Positions 25,930 to 34,397 of a stretch of 64,000 nucleotides of DNA are shown here, piece by piece. The notes below the pieces were generated by a model that saw only the letters and a program-made list of their open reading frames with translations, was not told the origin of the DNA and ran no database searches. Within the stretch, counting starts at the first letter, position 1, and every line of letters starts with the position of its first letter. A program made the translations under genes and the position numbers. The stretch comes from Candidatus Planktophila lacus. GTDB taxonomy: Bacteria; Actinomycetota; Actinomycetes; Nanopelagicales; Nanopelagicaceae. The stretch spans positions 744,001 to 808,000 of the forward strand of contig NZ_CP016780.1 in NCBI RefSeq assembly GCF_002288325.1. The letters are read 5' to 3'.

Positions 25930-26997
25930 GTGGTACGAGTCACAGGAAACTTTCAATCAGAGACAGCACTCAATTCCCTTGCTGCCCAAGCCTTTCTCGC
26001 TGCCTTAGATAGCGGATGGGCCGACCCAAAGAAGATTGGCCAATCACCTAGTCGCGCGGCAAACCTGAGAGCCAACGCCCTTGAATCACTCGCCACAAAT
26101 TTGGGAATAAAGGCCGATCAAATTGAGATCACGGGCGAAGTTGGACTTGGCTATCTACTTTCTCTGGGTGGCTTCTTAGAACCAAAACGAAAGCTCTACT
26201 ACGGAGCCGGTGACAGATCAGGTGTAATCGCAACTGCAAGATCGCATCAAGGCGACTCAGAAATTATTCCGCTATCCCCAAATGGAACTTTGAATCTCTC
26301 TGAAATCGAGTTGTTGCCCAACTCTGTTCTTTCATTTCAATTAGCAAATGGTGAAACTGGCGCCATAAACAAAGTTCCCGAGCACTTGCCAAAAGATATT
26401 TTGATTGCAATCGATGCCACTGCCTCTGGAAATCGTGAACCGCTTCCCGAAAAGTGGAGTAGCGCGGTCTTTGATTCAAGAGCTTGGGAGGGGCCTGCTG
26501 GTCTTGCAGTTGTTGCCATCGCAGATGCCGCTAACTGGAAGAATCCGCTCCCCCACATATCTGCAGTCCGCAGGACCTACGGAACATACTCGTTGCCGCT
26601 ATTGATTGCTAGCGCTGTAGCGCTCGAGAATTTCAAACCTGGCGATAAAAATATAAGGAATATGAGCGCAAAGATACGCTCCGATATCTCGCGAGAGATT
26701 CCAGGATTAAAAATTGCAGGAGATTTAGATAATTCAATGGCGCACTTAACATCCTTAGTTATTCCGGGCTGTAATGGAGAAGAGATTCTTCGGGGCTTAA
26801 GCGCCCGTGGCCTATCAGTTGATTCGGGCTCGGCATGTACTGCAATGAATCTGCAACCTAGCCATGTTTTGGCCGCTATGGGGCTACCAACTGATGGAAA
26901 TATTCGAATTACCCTGCATGCAGAAACTACTGCAGAAGAAGTTGAATTACTGATTAACGCTTTGGTAGATGAGGTTCGATCTCAGCAGCAGCGCTAG
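25930..26997 (+). CDS. Cysteine-desulfurase-fold protein lacking the PLP lysine
   Basis: 355 aa, class V aminotransferase fold. Recognisable NifS/IscS elements: SFQLANGETGAIN (the NNETGA segment), DATASGN (Asp that holds the pyridine nitrogen) and DSGSACT with the catalytic-loop cysteine (C303). The PLP-lysine motif SAHKxxGPKG, however, reads DSRAWEGPAG, with alanine at 185 and arginine in place of the preceding histidine. The protein therefore should not form the internal aldimine. GTG start with leaderless promoter. Its end overlaps the convergent adoK by 44 nt. May be a sulfur-carrying scaffold or a regulatory paralogue; erpA is 1 kb away. Confidence 0.75.
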   Translation: MVRVTGNFQSETALNSLAAQAFLAALDSGWADPKKIGQSPSRAANLRANALESLATNLGIKADQIEITGEVGLGYLLSLGGFLEPKRKLYYGAGDRSGVIATARSHQGDSEIIPLSPNGTLNLSEIELLPNSVLSFQLANGETGAINKVPEHLPKDILIAIDATASGNREPLPEKWSSAVFDSRAWEGPAGLAVVAIADAANWKNPLPHISAVRRTYGTYSLPLLIASAVALENFKPGDKNIRNMSAKIRSDISREIPGLKIAGDLDNSMAHLTSLVIPGCNGEEILRGLSARGLSVDSGSACTAMNLQPSHVLAAMGLPTDGNIRITLHAETTAEEVELLINALVDEVRSQQQR

Positions 26998-27934
26998 CGC
27001 CGTATGCGGCTTTAAAGCGCGCTAAAAATTCGGCTGATGTAAAGCGATACTCCTGTGTTCCGGTTGTTTCAATTACATAGGTAGCAATCATCGATCCTAG
27101 TTGTGCACATCTTTCGTGATTTAGACCCCAGGCCAATCCGGCAACAAATCCAGATCTAAATGAGTCCCCAACGCCGGTCGGGTCGGTCTTAGATTTCTCT
27201 TTCGGACAGGTAACTTTAATTGTTTCACCAGTTAGCGATTCAACTCTTGCACCTTCCGAGCCAAGAGTTACAACCCGAAACTTTACTTGCTCGAGAATTT
27301 CGCGATCGCTCCATCCGGTTTTTTGAATCGCTAGCGCTAGTTCGTACTCATTTAAAAATAGGTAAGTAGCACCTGTTATGAGTTGCTTAATCTCTTCGCC
27401 ACTCATGCGCGCCATCTGCTGCGAAGGGTCTGCCGCTATTGCAATTCCCTCTTGGCGGGCTACCTCAGAATGGCGAAGCATCGCTTCTGGGTCATCCGGT
27501 GAAATAACTATGAGATCTAACTTTCCGGTCTTTTCCATGATTGGTGACAGTTCGATATTGCGCGCTTCTGACATTGCACCAGGAAAGAAAGATGCGATCT
27601 GATTTAACTCGGTATCTGTCGTCACCATGAAGTGAGCCGTGTGAAGAGTTTTAGAGACTAAAACATGCGACGTATCGACGCCGTGACGCACCAACCAAGC
27701 GTCATAATCTGGCCAATCGATTCCAACTGCGGCGATCAAAATTGGATTAAGGCCGAGTGAACCCATACCGAATGCGATATTTGCTGCGCATCCCCCACGG
27801 CGAACTTCCAGGCCATCTACGAGAAATGAGAGGGAAACTTTTTCAAGTGATCCGGCAACGAGTGAGTCGGTGAACTTTCCAGAGAAAGTCATCAGGTGAT
27901 CTAGACCAACCGAACCGGCAACGCCAATCTTCAT
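26954..27934 (-). CDS. adoK: Adenosine kinase, PfkB/ribokinase family (AdoK-like)
   Basis: 326 aa. Similar over its length, as I remember it, to the unusual mycobacterial adenosine kinase (Rv2202c): GSVGLDHLMTFSGKF, SLSFLVDGLEVRRGGCAANIAFG (first PfkB signature), IASFFPGAMSEARNIEL, and DPTGVGDSFRSGFVAG, the second signature with the anion hole and catalytic Asp. Phosphorylates adenosine to AMP; other ribokinase-type substrates cannot be excluded. Location beside ctaC and an Fe-S insertion gene matches the mycobacterial locus. A GATGGT box 6 nt before the ATG could be a leaderless promoter. Confidence 0.88.
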   Translation of the reverse strand: MKIGVAGSVGLDHLMTFSGKFTDSLVAGSLEKVSLSFLVDGLEVRRGGCAANIAFGMGSLGLNPILIAAVGIDWPDYDAWLVRHGVDTSHVLVSKTLHTAHFMVTTDTELNQIASFFPGAMSEARNIELSPIMEKTGKLDLIVISPDDPEAMLRHSEVARQEGIAIAADPSQQMARMSGEEIKQLITGATYLFLNEYELALAIQKTGWSDREILEQVKFRVVTLGSEGARVESLTGETIKVTCPKEKSKTDPTGVGDSFRSGFVAGLAWGLNHERCAQLGSMIATYVIETTGTQEYRFTSAEFLARFKAAYGASAAAEIEPHLPKR

Positions 27935-27973
27935 GCAGCCACCATCGCAGTTAACAACAAGTTGAAAGTGTCT

Positions 27974-28345
27974 TTAGTTGAAAGAATCGCCGCAGGCGCA
28001 AGATCCGCCAGCGTTTGGATTATCGATTGTGAAGCCCTGCTTCTCAATCGTGTCAACGAAATCAATTGAGGCGCCCATTAAATATGGATCGCTCATCTTG
28101 TCTACAACAACTTTTACAGTTCCGAATTGATGTGAGATATCGCCTTCTTGATCGCGATCATCGAAGTAGAGCTGGTAGCGCAAGCCCGAACAACCACCTG
28201 GCTGCACTGCAACGCGGAGATAGAGATCATCGCGACCTTCTTGAGCAAGGAGCGCTGCAACCTTGGCTGCGGCAACTTCTGTCAAGACGATAGGGCCAGT
28301 CGATGCTGGCGCCTCTGTTGTTGAGTTCGATGTCTCTGTAGTCAT
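27974..28345 (-). CDS. erpA: Iron-sulfur cluster insertion protein ErpA (A-type carrier)
   Basis: 123 aa. Family cysteines are present: QPGGCSGLRYQLYFDD and the C-terminal pair GSCACGDSF. LTEVAAAKVAALLAQEG and GASIDFVDTIEKQGFTIDNPNA complete the HesB/IscA signature. Delivers Fe-S clusters to apo-enzymes. Divergently placed next to nadA, whose product needs a 4Fe-4S cluster. The N-terminal ~18 residues are Ser/Thr-rich and variable. Leaderless promoter. Confidence 0.95.
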   Translation of the reverse strand: MTTETSNSTTEAPASTGPIVLTEVAAAKVAALLAQEGRDDLYLRVAVQPGGCSGLRYQLYFDDRDQEGDISHQFGTVKVVVDKMSDPYLMGASIDFVDTIEKQGFTIDNPNAGGSCACGDSFN

Positions 28346-28351
28346 GGGTAA

Positions 28352-28357
28352 AGACTA
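28352..28357 (-). promoter_or_regulatory. -10 element, leaderless start of erpA
   Basis: TAGTCT on the minus strand, 6 nt before ATG 28345. Confidence 0.55.
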
Positions 28358-28412
28358 CCTGCCACTTACTGTCGATGCGACAGCAAGGCTATAAATGCGC
28401 GAGAATGTGTCC

Positions 28413-29573
28413 ATGTCCACACCTGCTCGTTCAACATCTCTGACTGACCTGCTGCTTCTCGGGCAAGGCCGAGATCTGGCATCTGAGCGAGGCGTCTCCT
28501 GTACCGGCGAACTGCCAGAGGCGAGTGATCCTGATTTAATCTCCAGAGCAAGGGCTGCTCGCGCCGCACTTGGCGATCGCGCCCTTGTTTTGGGCCATCA
28601 CTATCAGCGAGATGAAGTAATTGAATTTGCAGATGTAACTGGAGATTCATTTAAGTTGGCGCAAGCTGCGGCAGCACAATCGAGCGCCGAGTACATAATC
28701 TTCTGCGGCGTTCACTTCATGGCCGAAAGCGCTGACATTCTGACTTCAAATAAACAGAAGGTAATTCTTCCTGACCTTGCCGCCGGTTGTTCAATGGCTG
28801 ATATGGCAACAGCAAATCAAGTTACACAGTGCTGGAAAGATCTCGAAGAAGTTGGCGTTGCCGATAAAACTATTCCAGTTACATATATGAATTCGTCCGC
28901 AGCAATTAAGAGTTTTACCGGCGAACATGGCGGAACTATCTGCACATCATCGAATGCTAAAAAGAGTATGGAATGGGCGCTTTCTAAGGGCGAGAAGATT
29001 CTCTTTCTCCCAGACCAGCATCTCGGTAGAAATACTGCAGTTCTTTCGCTAGGCCTAACTCTGGATGATTGTGTCCTCTGGAATCCATGGAAACCAATGG
29101 GCGGGTTAACCACTGAAGAAATTCGTGGAGCCAAGGTAATTTTATGGCGCGGACATTGTTCTGTTCACGGTCGATTCACTTTGGAATCTGTGAACGAAGT
29201 GAGAAAACAACTGCCAGGGGTGAAGGTTTTAGTTCATCCAGAGTGCCAACATGAAGTTGTTGCCGCCGCTGATGTCGTAGGCAGTACCGAGATGATCATC
29301 AAAACTGTCGAGCAATCCCCTGCAGGGAGCGCTTGGGCTATTGGCACCGAGCTAAATTTGGTTTCACGCCTTGCCAAAGCCCACCATGATAAGAAAATTG
29401 TCTTTCTAGATAAGACCGTTTGCTATTGCTCAACGATGAATCGAATTGATCTTCCACATCTGGTTTGGGCGATGGAATCGTTAGTTGATGGCCACGTTGT
29501 AAACCAGATTAGCGTTGCCCCAGAAGTTGCCAAGTACTCCAAACTCGCACTTGAACAGATGCTCGCCCTATAG
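28413..29573 (+). CDS. nadA: Quinolinate synthase
   Basis: About 386 aa. Condenses iminoaspartate and dihydroxyacetone phosphate to quinolinate for NAD synthesis. Motifs: LVLGHHYQRDEVIEFADVTGDS, IIFCGVHFMAESADIL, ADLAAGCSMADMA with a cluster cysteine, VTYMNSSAAIKSF, WRGHCSVHGRF with the second cysteine region and DKTVCYCSTMN with the third. Start is uncertain: ATG 28395, GTG 28407 and ATG 28413 are all in frame; TATAAA at 28390-28395 as a -10 would exclude the first, so I use 28413. No nadB or nadC is in the window. Confidence 0.95.
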   Translation: MSTPARSTSLTDLLLLGQGRDLASERGVSCTGELPEASDPDLISRARAARAALGDRALVLGHHYQRDEVIEFADVTGDSFKLAQAAAAQSSAEYIIFCGVHFMAESADILTSNKQKVILPDLAAGCSMADMATANQVTQCWKDLEEVGVADKTIPVTYMNSSAAIKSFTGEHGGTICTSSNAKKSMEWALSKGEKILFLPDQHLGRNTAVLSLGLTLDDCVLWNPWKPMGGLTTEEIRGAKVILWRGHCSVHGRFTLESVNEVRKQLPGVKVLVHPECQHEVVAAADVVGSTEMIIKTVEQSPAGSAWAIGTELNLVSRLAKAHHDKKIVFLDKTVCYCSTMNRIDLPHLVWAMESLVDGHVVNQISVAPEVAKYSKLALEQMLAL

Positions 29574-29574
29574 T
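29569..29574 (+). promoter_or_regulatory. -10 element, leaderless start of the DUF3043 gene, overlapping the nadA stop
   Basis: TATAGT, 6 nt before ATG 29581. The nadA stop codon TAG (29571-29573) is contained within the hexamer. Confidence 0.55.
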
Positions 29575-29580
29575 TTGCCC

Positions 29581-30117
29581 ATGACTTCTACTCCAGAAAA
29601 TAGCCAGAAAAAAGGTCGTCCGACTCCAAAGCGAAAAGAAGCGCAAGCGGCGACGAAAGTTTCCTCACTAGCGCCAGCATCAACCAAGGCAGAGAAGAAG
29701 CGCTCTAAAGATCAAGCACGCGCGGCTCGTCTCTTGCAGCGTCAGGCTTATTTACGCGGCGATGAGAATGCGCTCCCAATGCGTGATCGCGGACCAGAAA
29801 AGAAATTTGTTAGAAATTACATCGATGCCCGTCGTTCGATTGGTGAATATTTCCTTCCAATCATCGGCTTTGTGTTAATTCTTTCGCTCATCCCGCTAAG
29901 TGTTTTTGCTGTGGCTGGAATCGTGATTATGTATAGCGTTCTTCTCTTCTCAATCATCGATGGATTCTTCTTATCTCGCAAAATTAAAGCCGAAGTCACC
30001 AAGCGCTTCCCAGATAAAAGCACCAAGGGACTTGGGCTTTATGGATGGCTACGTTCTACACAGATGCGACGTATGCGCGCACCTAAGCCACAAGTAAAAG
30101 CTGGAGATAAGGTTTAA
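29581..30117 (+). CDS. DUF3043 membrane protein
   Basis: 178 aa starting at ATG 29581 (a longer open frame into nadA is spurious). The N-terminal third is very basic and disordered (KKGRPTPKRKEAQ...), followed by RDRGPEKKFVRNYIDARRSIGEYFLP and two transmembrane helices (~98-115 and ~118-137), then KGLGLYGWLRSTQMRRMR. The motif order is that of the actinobacterial DUF3043 family, commonly found after nadA. Function unknown; the basic tail might contact nucleic acid or the membrane surface. Ends one base before the convergent aldo/keto reductase. Confidence 0.85.
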   Translation: MTSTPENSQKKGRPTPKRKEAQAATKVSSLAPASTKAEKKRSKDQARAARLLQRQAYLRGDENALPMRDRGPEKKFVRNYIDARRSIGEYFLPIIGFVLILSLIPLSVFAVAGIVIMYSVLLFSIIDGFFLSRKIKAEVTKRFPDKSTKGLGLYGWLRSTQMRRMRAPKPQVKAGDKV

Positions 30118-30118
30118 C

Positions 30119-31120
30119 TCAAGCCCTAGGATTTGGGCTTTTAGTCTCTTTTGGATCAGTCGTCGGAATATTGCCGAGCGCCTTATCAATAGCGTGCATA
30201 GCATCGGCAGATAACTTCACTCCTGATGCCTTTACATTCTCTTTAACCTGAGCTGGCTTGGTTGCTCCCATAATTGCGCTTGAAACATTTGAGTTCTGCA
30301 GAACCCAAGCGATTGATAGTTGACCCATCGTTAAATCTAGGTCACGGGCTATCGGGGCTAAATTCTGAACTGCGCTAAGTACATCATCGCGCATCCAGCG
30401 CGAGATCATATCTGCGCCGGATTTCTTATCTGTTGCTCGAGAACCCACTGGCGGTTTCTTACCTGGAAGATATTTTCCGGTTAGAACGCCTTGCGCCATA
30501 GGTGACCAAACAATCTGTCCGATTCCTTCGCGCTTACTAAGTGGAACAACTTCGGTTTCGATAACGCGCCAAAGTGCAGAGTATTGCGGTTGGCTAGATA
30601 CAAATCGGTTGTAACCCTTGGCATCTTGAATGCGCAGCGCATCTGCGATCTGCTTAGCGTTCCATTCAGAGAAACCTATGTAATGAACTTTTCCAGCACG
30701 AATCAGATCGTCGAATGCACTTAGAGATTCTTCAAGCGGGGTTTCATAATCAAAGCGGTGCATCTGGTAAAGATCGATGTGATCTGTATTGAGGCGCTTT
30801 AGCGATGCGTTACAGGATTCAATAATGTGTTTGCGCGAAAGCCCGCGATCGTTTTTGCCAGAACCAGTTGGCCAATAGACCTTGGTAAATAGCTCGTAGG
30901 ACTCGCGCTTGATTCCCTTGAGCGCGCGCCCTAATACTGATTCAGCTTTAGTTGCTGCATAAACATCTGCCGTATCGAATGTTGTTATGCCAAGGTCGTA
31001 GGCGGTGCGCACGCACTTAACTGCGGCATCGGCTTCAACCTGTGAACCGTGGGTAATCCAATTTCCATAGGAAATCTCTGAGACATACATTCCTGAACTG
31101 CCGAGGCGACGATATTCCAT
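30119..31120 (-). CDS. Aldo/keto reductase, KCNAB/YghZ-like
   Basis: 333 aa from ATG 31120 (an in-frame ATG at 31132 is the alternative). MEYRRLGSSGMYVSEISYG is the classic start; catalytic tetrad members appear in FDTADVYAATKAESVLGRAL (Asp, Tyr), ELFTKVYWP (Lys) and DLYQMHRFD (His). The C-terminal half has IVWSPMAQGVLTGKYLPG and VSSAIMGATKPAQVKEN, as in beta subunits of voltage-gated K channels and bacterial YghZ. NADPH-dependent carbonyl reduction is expected; substrate unknown. Confidence 0.9.
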   Translation of the reverse strand: MEYRRLGSSGMYVSEISYGNWITHGSQVEADAAVKCVRTAYDLGITTFDTADVYAATKAESVLGRALKGIKRESYELFTKVYWPTGSGKNDRGLSRKHIIESCNASLKRLNTDHIDLYQMHRFDYETPLEESLSAFDDLIRAGKVHYIGFSEWNAKQIADALRIQDAKGYNRFVSSQPQYSALWRVIETEVVPLSKREGIGQIVWSPMAQGVLTGKYLPGKKPPVGSRATDKKSGADMISRWMRDDVLSAVQNLAPIARDLDLTMGQLSIAWVLQNSNVSSAIMGATKPAQVKENVKASGVKLSADAMHAIDKALGNIPTTDPKETKSPNPRA

Positions 31121-31127
31121 GGGCGAA

Positions 31128-31133
31128 ACCATA
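31128..31133 (-). promoter_or_regulatory. -10 element, leaderless start of the aldo/keto reductase
   Basis: TATGGT on the minus strand, 7 nt before ATG 31120. It contains the alternative ATG at 31132 and thus argues against it. Confidence 0.45.
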
Positions 31134-31162
31134 CCCCCACTCTTATATGGCTTGGCCTCAAA

Positions 31163-31168
31163 TAGCGT
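31163..31168 (+). promoter_or_regulatory. Candidate -10 element of the cobalamin-transport operon
   Basis: TAGCGT would start a leader of about 285 nt carrying the riboswitch; this hexamer serves three other genes in the window. Confidence 0.35.
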
Positions 31169-31197
31169 GGTGAATTGCTATCGCGGGGAACCTATGG

Positions 31198-31345
31198 TTT
31201 TCTTCGCAGGTACCTACAACTAAATAGCAATACTTTCTCTTGAGGGGAAGTCGGTGAAAATCCGACGCTGACCCGCAACCGTAAGAGTTCATTGGAAATT
31301 AAAAAACCATTAGAACTTAAGTCGGATTACCTCACTGGAAAGCGT
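31198..31345 (+). promoter_or_regulatory. Cobalamin (B12) riboswitch
   Basis: The conserved core is clear: GGGGAAGTCGGTGAAAATCC, then GCTGACCCGCAACCGTAAG (the B12 box) and the 3' element AAGTCGGATTACCTC. AGGTA at 31208-31212 can pair with TACCT at 31328-31332 as closing helix P1. The stretch between P1 and the GGGGAA core is longer than in E. coli btuB. Ends are approximate. It lies in the only gene-free stretch over 300 bases (31134-31461) and precedes an ECF transporter operon, so the likely effect is shut-off of B12 uptake when cobalamin is plentiful. Confidence 0.92.
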
Positions 31346-31356
31346 AATTGACCAAC

Positions 31357-31415
31357 ACCCGCCGAGGTTTGCGGGGCGTAGTCTCAAGAAAAGTTAATTA
31401 AATACTTTTATTGCG
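31357..31415 (+). promoter_or_regulatory. Candidate expression platform of the cobalamin riboswitch
   Basis: Downstream of the aptamer are a GC-rich hairpin (CCCGC, 8-nt loop, GCGGG at 31358-31375) and an A/T-rich hairpin (AAAAGT/ACTTTT, ~31391-31411). The first loop could be the partner of the kissing interaction used by cobalamin riboswitches. Neither is followed by a strong T-run, so control may act on translation initiation. Confidence 0.35.
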
Positions 31416-31461
31416 CTACCCCTGTGAGGCTCTGATTTTCTAGAGAGGCTCCACAGTAACA

Positions 31462-32022
31462 ATGTTAAATTCAAATTTCTTCAAGAAAAAATCATCCCTT
31501 GGGTTCACCCCCGTAATCGGACTCGTTCTACTTCTTTCACAAATCATCCCTTTAACTCCGGCAAGTGCTGCAGATAAAGGCTGGCGTTACTGGGGTTATT
31601 ACCAAGCAGCTCCAGGAGCCACAAAATGGACCGCAGCGATGACGGGTCCAACAGTCGATATCGAAGATGGCGCCGTTGAAGGCTGGTCATTTGTTTTTAG
31701 CAGTGATGACATCCCATCAACTCCCCCGTCAGTCAAACCAAACTTTGCGTCGATCTGCGGAAAAACAAAGGCTGATAAAGATACAAAGCGGATCGCCCTG
31801 GTGATTGATTTCGGTTCCAAGGCCTACGCGCCAAAAGGCGAGAAGGTAAAGAAGCCAATATCGATGTGTGTTCGTACCGCAAAGACTTCGCAAGGAATCG
31901 ATGTTCTCGGAATGGCCGTCAAGGTGCGCGCCGCAAAGAGCGGACTCATCTGCGGTCTAAATGGTTACCCAGCAAAAGAGTGCGGTTCTGAAATAGCAAC
32001 GCCTGCTTCACTTAAGAAGTAA
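31462..32022 (+). CDS. Secreted SCO2322-family protein, first gene of the B12-controlled operon
   Basis: 186 aa with a signal peptide (residues ~13-38, cleavage after PASA). The mature part begins DKGWRYWGYYQAAPGATKW and has TGPTVDIEDGAVEGWSFVFS, the features of the actinobacterial SCO2322 family, which accompanies ECF transporters. Three or four cysteines (ICGKT, MCVRT, LICGLNG, KECGSE) probably form disulfides outside the cell. No LPXTG or C-terminal anchor is visible, unlike some longer homologues. Being the first gene after a B12 riboswitch, it may help capture cobalamin, but no biochemical role is established. Confidence 0.78.
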   Translation: MLNSNFFKKKSSLGFTPVIGLVLLLSQIIPLTPASAADKGWRYWGYYQAAPGATKWTAAMTGPTVDIEDGAVEGWSFVFSSDDIPSTPPSVKPNFASICGKTKADKDTKRIALVIDFGSKAYAPKGEKVKKPISMCVRTAKTSQGIDVLGMAVKVRAAKSGLICGLNGYPAKECGSEIATPASLKK

Positions 32023-32040
32023 GAGAAGCGCTTAACTGTT

Positions 32041-32787
32041 ATGAAATCGCTGCACCCGCTTACTTGGTGGCTTTGGAGTATCGCTTTAATTGTCACGGTC
32101 ATTCGTGCCGATAGCGCTCTCTATGCCGCCTTGGTTTTAGCGGGTGCGGCGCTCATAGTTTGGCGCTGGGCCGGAAACTTTCCTTGGTCGAAGAGTTTCT
32201 GGTTCTCACTTCGACTCGGAATCTTCATTCTGATTGTCAGAGCAGTTACAGGTGTATTAATCGGTGTGCCAATTCCCGGAACCAGAATATTTGAACTACC
32301 AATTCTTCCTCTGCCCGATTGGATGGCAGGGATCCGCATCGGTGGCGTAATTACCCAAGAAAGACTTACCTCCTCCCTGCATGAAGGTTTGATCATTGTT
32401 GCTGTTATCGCACTCTTTGGAGCGGCGGTATCACTGACTAGTCCTCATAAAATGTTACGAGTACTTCCCATAATAGTTTATGAATTTGGCGTAGCAATCG
32501 TTATAGCCACTTCATCGCTTCCACAACTCGTCGCTAGTTACTCGCGAATTAAACGAGCACGAATCCTGAGGGGTGATGAGAAACCTAAATTTAAATCAAT
32601 TGCCTTGCCGTTACTGGAAGAAGCGCTTGCTAAATCTCTCGATCTTGCAGCAGCGATGGATTCGCGCGGGTATGGCATAAGTAGAGTTCGTTCCCGATAT
32701 CGCCCAATTAAATGGCGCTCAGCGGATACCGCGATTTTCTCTAGCGGCATCGTTCTTCTGGGACTTGTTTGGTCGGTGACTTCATGA
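32041..32787 (+). CDS. ECF transporter T component (CbiQ/EcfT-like)
   Basis: 248 aa membrane protein with about five hydrophobic helices in the first 170 residues. The cytoplasmic coupling helices hold the characteristic Arg motifs: SRIKRARILRGDEK and AMDSRGYGISRVRSRY. It transmits ATP hydrolysis to the substrate-binding S component. Starts 18 nt after the secreted protein and its stop overlaps the ATPase start by 4 nt. Confidence 0.9.
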   Translation: MKSLHPLTWWLWSIALIVTVIRADSALYAALVLAGAALIVWRWAGNFPWSKSFWFSLRLGIFILIVRAVTGVLIGVPIPGTRIFELPILPLPDWMAGIRIGGVITQERLTSSLHEGLIIVAVIALFGAAVSLTSPHKMLRVLPIIVYEFGVAIVIATSSLPQLVASYSRIKRARILRGDEKPKFKSIALPLLEEALAKSLDLAAAMDSRGYGISRVRSRYRPIKWRSADTAIFSSGIVLLGLVWSVTS

Positions 32788-34397
32788 TCAAGTTTTCTAA
32801 TGTCTCACTCGTTTATCCGACATCCACACAAACAATTTTAGAAGGACTCTCTTTCTCGATTGAGGAAGGAGAAATGGTTCTGGTAATTGGTTCAACCGGA
32901 ACAGGAAAATCTTCACTCTTGCGTCTAATCAACGGTTTGGTTCCGCATCACACCGGTGGAATTTTGGCAGGTGATGTAACAGTTGACGGAATTTCTACAC
33001 AACTTGTGCGACCAGGTGAGCTGGCTCATCTAATCGGAATTGTGGGACAGAACCCAAGTAGCGGCTTTGTAACCGATACCGTTGAAGAAGAACTTGTCTT
33101 TAGTATGGAGTCGTTAAATGTGGCTCCTGATGTGATGCGCAAACGCGTTGAGGAGATTCTTGATCTATTGGCCCTGGCGCCACTACGTAACCGAGCGATT
33201 TCAACTCTCAGCGGTGGCGAACAACAACGTTTAGCGATCGGCAGCGCGCTCGTAATGCATCCGAAGATTTTGGTTTTGGATGAACCAACCAGCGCGCTTG
33301 ACCCGATCGCCGCCGAAGAAGTTCTCTCAATCATTCATCGCTTAGTTCACGACCTCAGCCTGACAGTTGTGATTGCAGAACATCGCTTAGAACGAGTAAT
33401 TGGCTTTGCTGATCGAATCATTCATATCGCAGGAGATGGTCAAGCCCAGATTGATCTTCCAGAGAACATCCTAAAAAATTCAGATATCGCTCCCCCAATC
33501 GTTCATTTATCCCGCGCACTTAAATTGGATCAGCTCGGGCTTAGCGTTCGTGATGTACGACGAATGACCGAAGATGTCAGGCGCGACGGAAGAGACAATC
33601 CAACACTAAGTAAGGAAACGACTCCCAAAGCTATCTCGGTTAAGGGGGCTTCGATTTCTTACGGTTCACATCTTGCTTTAAAGACTGTTGATGCACTTGT
33701 AATGGAAGGCGAGATAGTTGCCTTGATGGGCAGAAATGGCGCCGGTAAAAGTTCGCTGCTGCAATCGATTGTCGGTGTCAAAGAGTTAGATCGAGGTGAG
33801 ATATCGGTTTTCGCGCATCCCCCAATGAGTCTGAAGGGCGCACTTCGCCGCGCAACAGTTGGGTATATCCCACAAGAACCTAGCGATCTCTTATACGCAC
33901 AAAGTGTTGCGCAAGAGTGCGCACAAGCCGATAAAGATAATGGCATAGCCAGCGGTTCAACCTTTGCTCTACTTCAAGAACTCGTTCCTTCTGTTTCGCC
34001 CGCAACCCATCCGCGTGATTTATCAGAAGGACAACGTCTTGCCCTCGCCTTATCCGTGGTTCTCTCAGCACAGCCGCGCGCGCTAATCCTGGACGAGCCA
34101 ACGCGCGGGTTGGATTATCAATCTAAATCGCTACTTATTGAGATTCTTAAAGGCTTTGCGGAACAACCTGGAAGAGCTGTTGTTATCGCAACTCACGATG
34201 TAGAACTAGTGGCCGAACTAGCCGATCGAGTTATCTTCTTATCTGAAGGAGAAGTTGTTGCAGATGGACCAACGTTAGATATTTTGTTGGCATCACCTGC
34301 CTTTGCTCCACAGGTCGCAAAAGTGATGGCTCCAAGGAGATGGCTAACGGTTAACGATGTAATGCGTTCGCTAGATCAAGAAGTTGATCAGCAATGA
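32784..34397 (+). CDS. ECF transporter ATPase, two ABC domains fused (A-A')
   Basis: About 537 aa from ATG 32784, which overlaps the upstream stop (ATGA); a TTG 15 nt earlier is unlikely. First ABC domain: Walker A GSTGTGKSSLL, signature LSGGEQQRLAIGSAL, Walker B ILVLDEPTSALDP. Second: Walker A GRNGAGKSSLLQ, a degenerate signature LSEGQRLALALS, Walker B ALILDEPTRGLDY. Energises the T and S components. Fusion of the two ATPase subunits in one chain is common in actinobacterial ECF systems. Confidence 0.93.
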   Translation: MIKFSNVSLVYPTSTQTILEGLSFSIEEGEMVLVIGSTGTGKSSLLRLINGLVPHHTGGILAGDVTVDGISTQLVRPGELAHLIGIVGQNPSSGFVTDTVEEELVFSMESLNVAPDVMRKRVEEILDLLALAPLRNRAISTLSGGEQQRLAIGSALVMHPKILVLDEPTSALDPIAAEEVLSIIHRLVHDLSLTVVIAEHRLERVIGFADRIIHIAGDGQAQIDLPENILKNSDIAPPIVHLSRALKLDQLGLSVRDVRRMTEDVRRDGRDNPTLSKETTPKAISVKGASISYGSHLALKTVDALVMEGEIVALMGRNGAGKSSLLQSIVGVKELDRGEISVFAHPPMSLKGALRRATVGYIPQEPSDLLYAQSVAQECAQADKDNGIASGSTFALLQELVPSVSPATHPRDLSEGQRLALALSVVLSAQPRALILDEPTRGLDYQSKSLLIEILKGFAEQPGRAVVIATHDVELVAELADRVIFLSEGEVVADGPTLDILLASPAFAPQVAKVMAPRRWLTVNDVMRSLDQEVDQQ

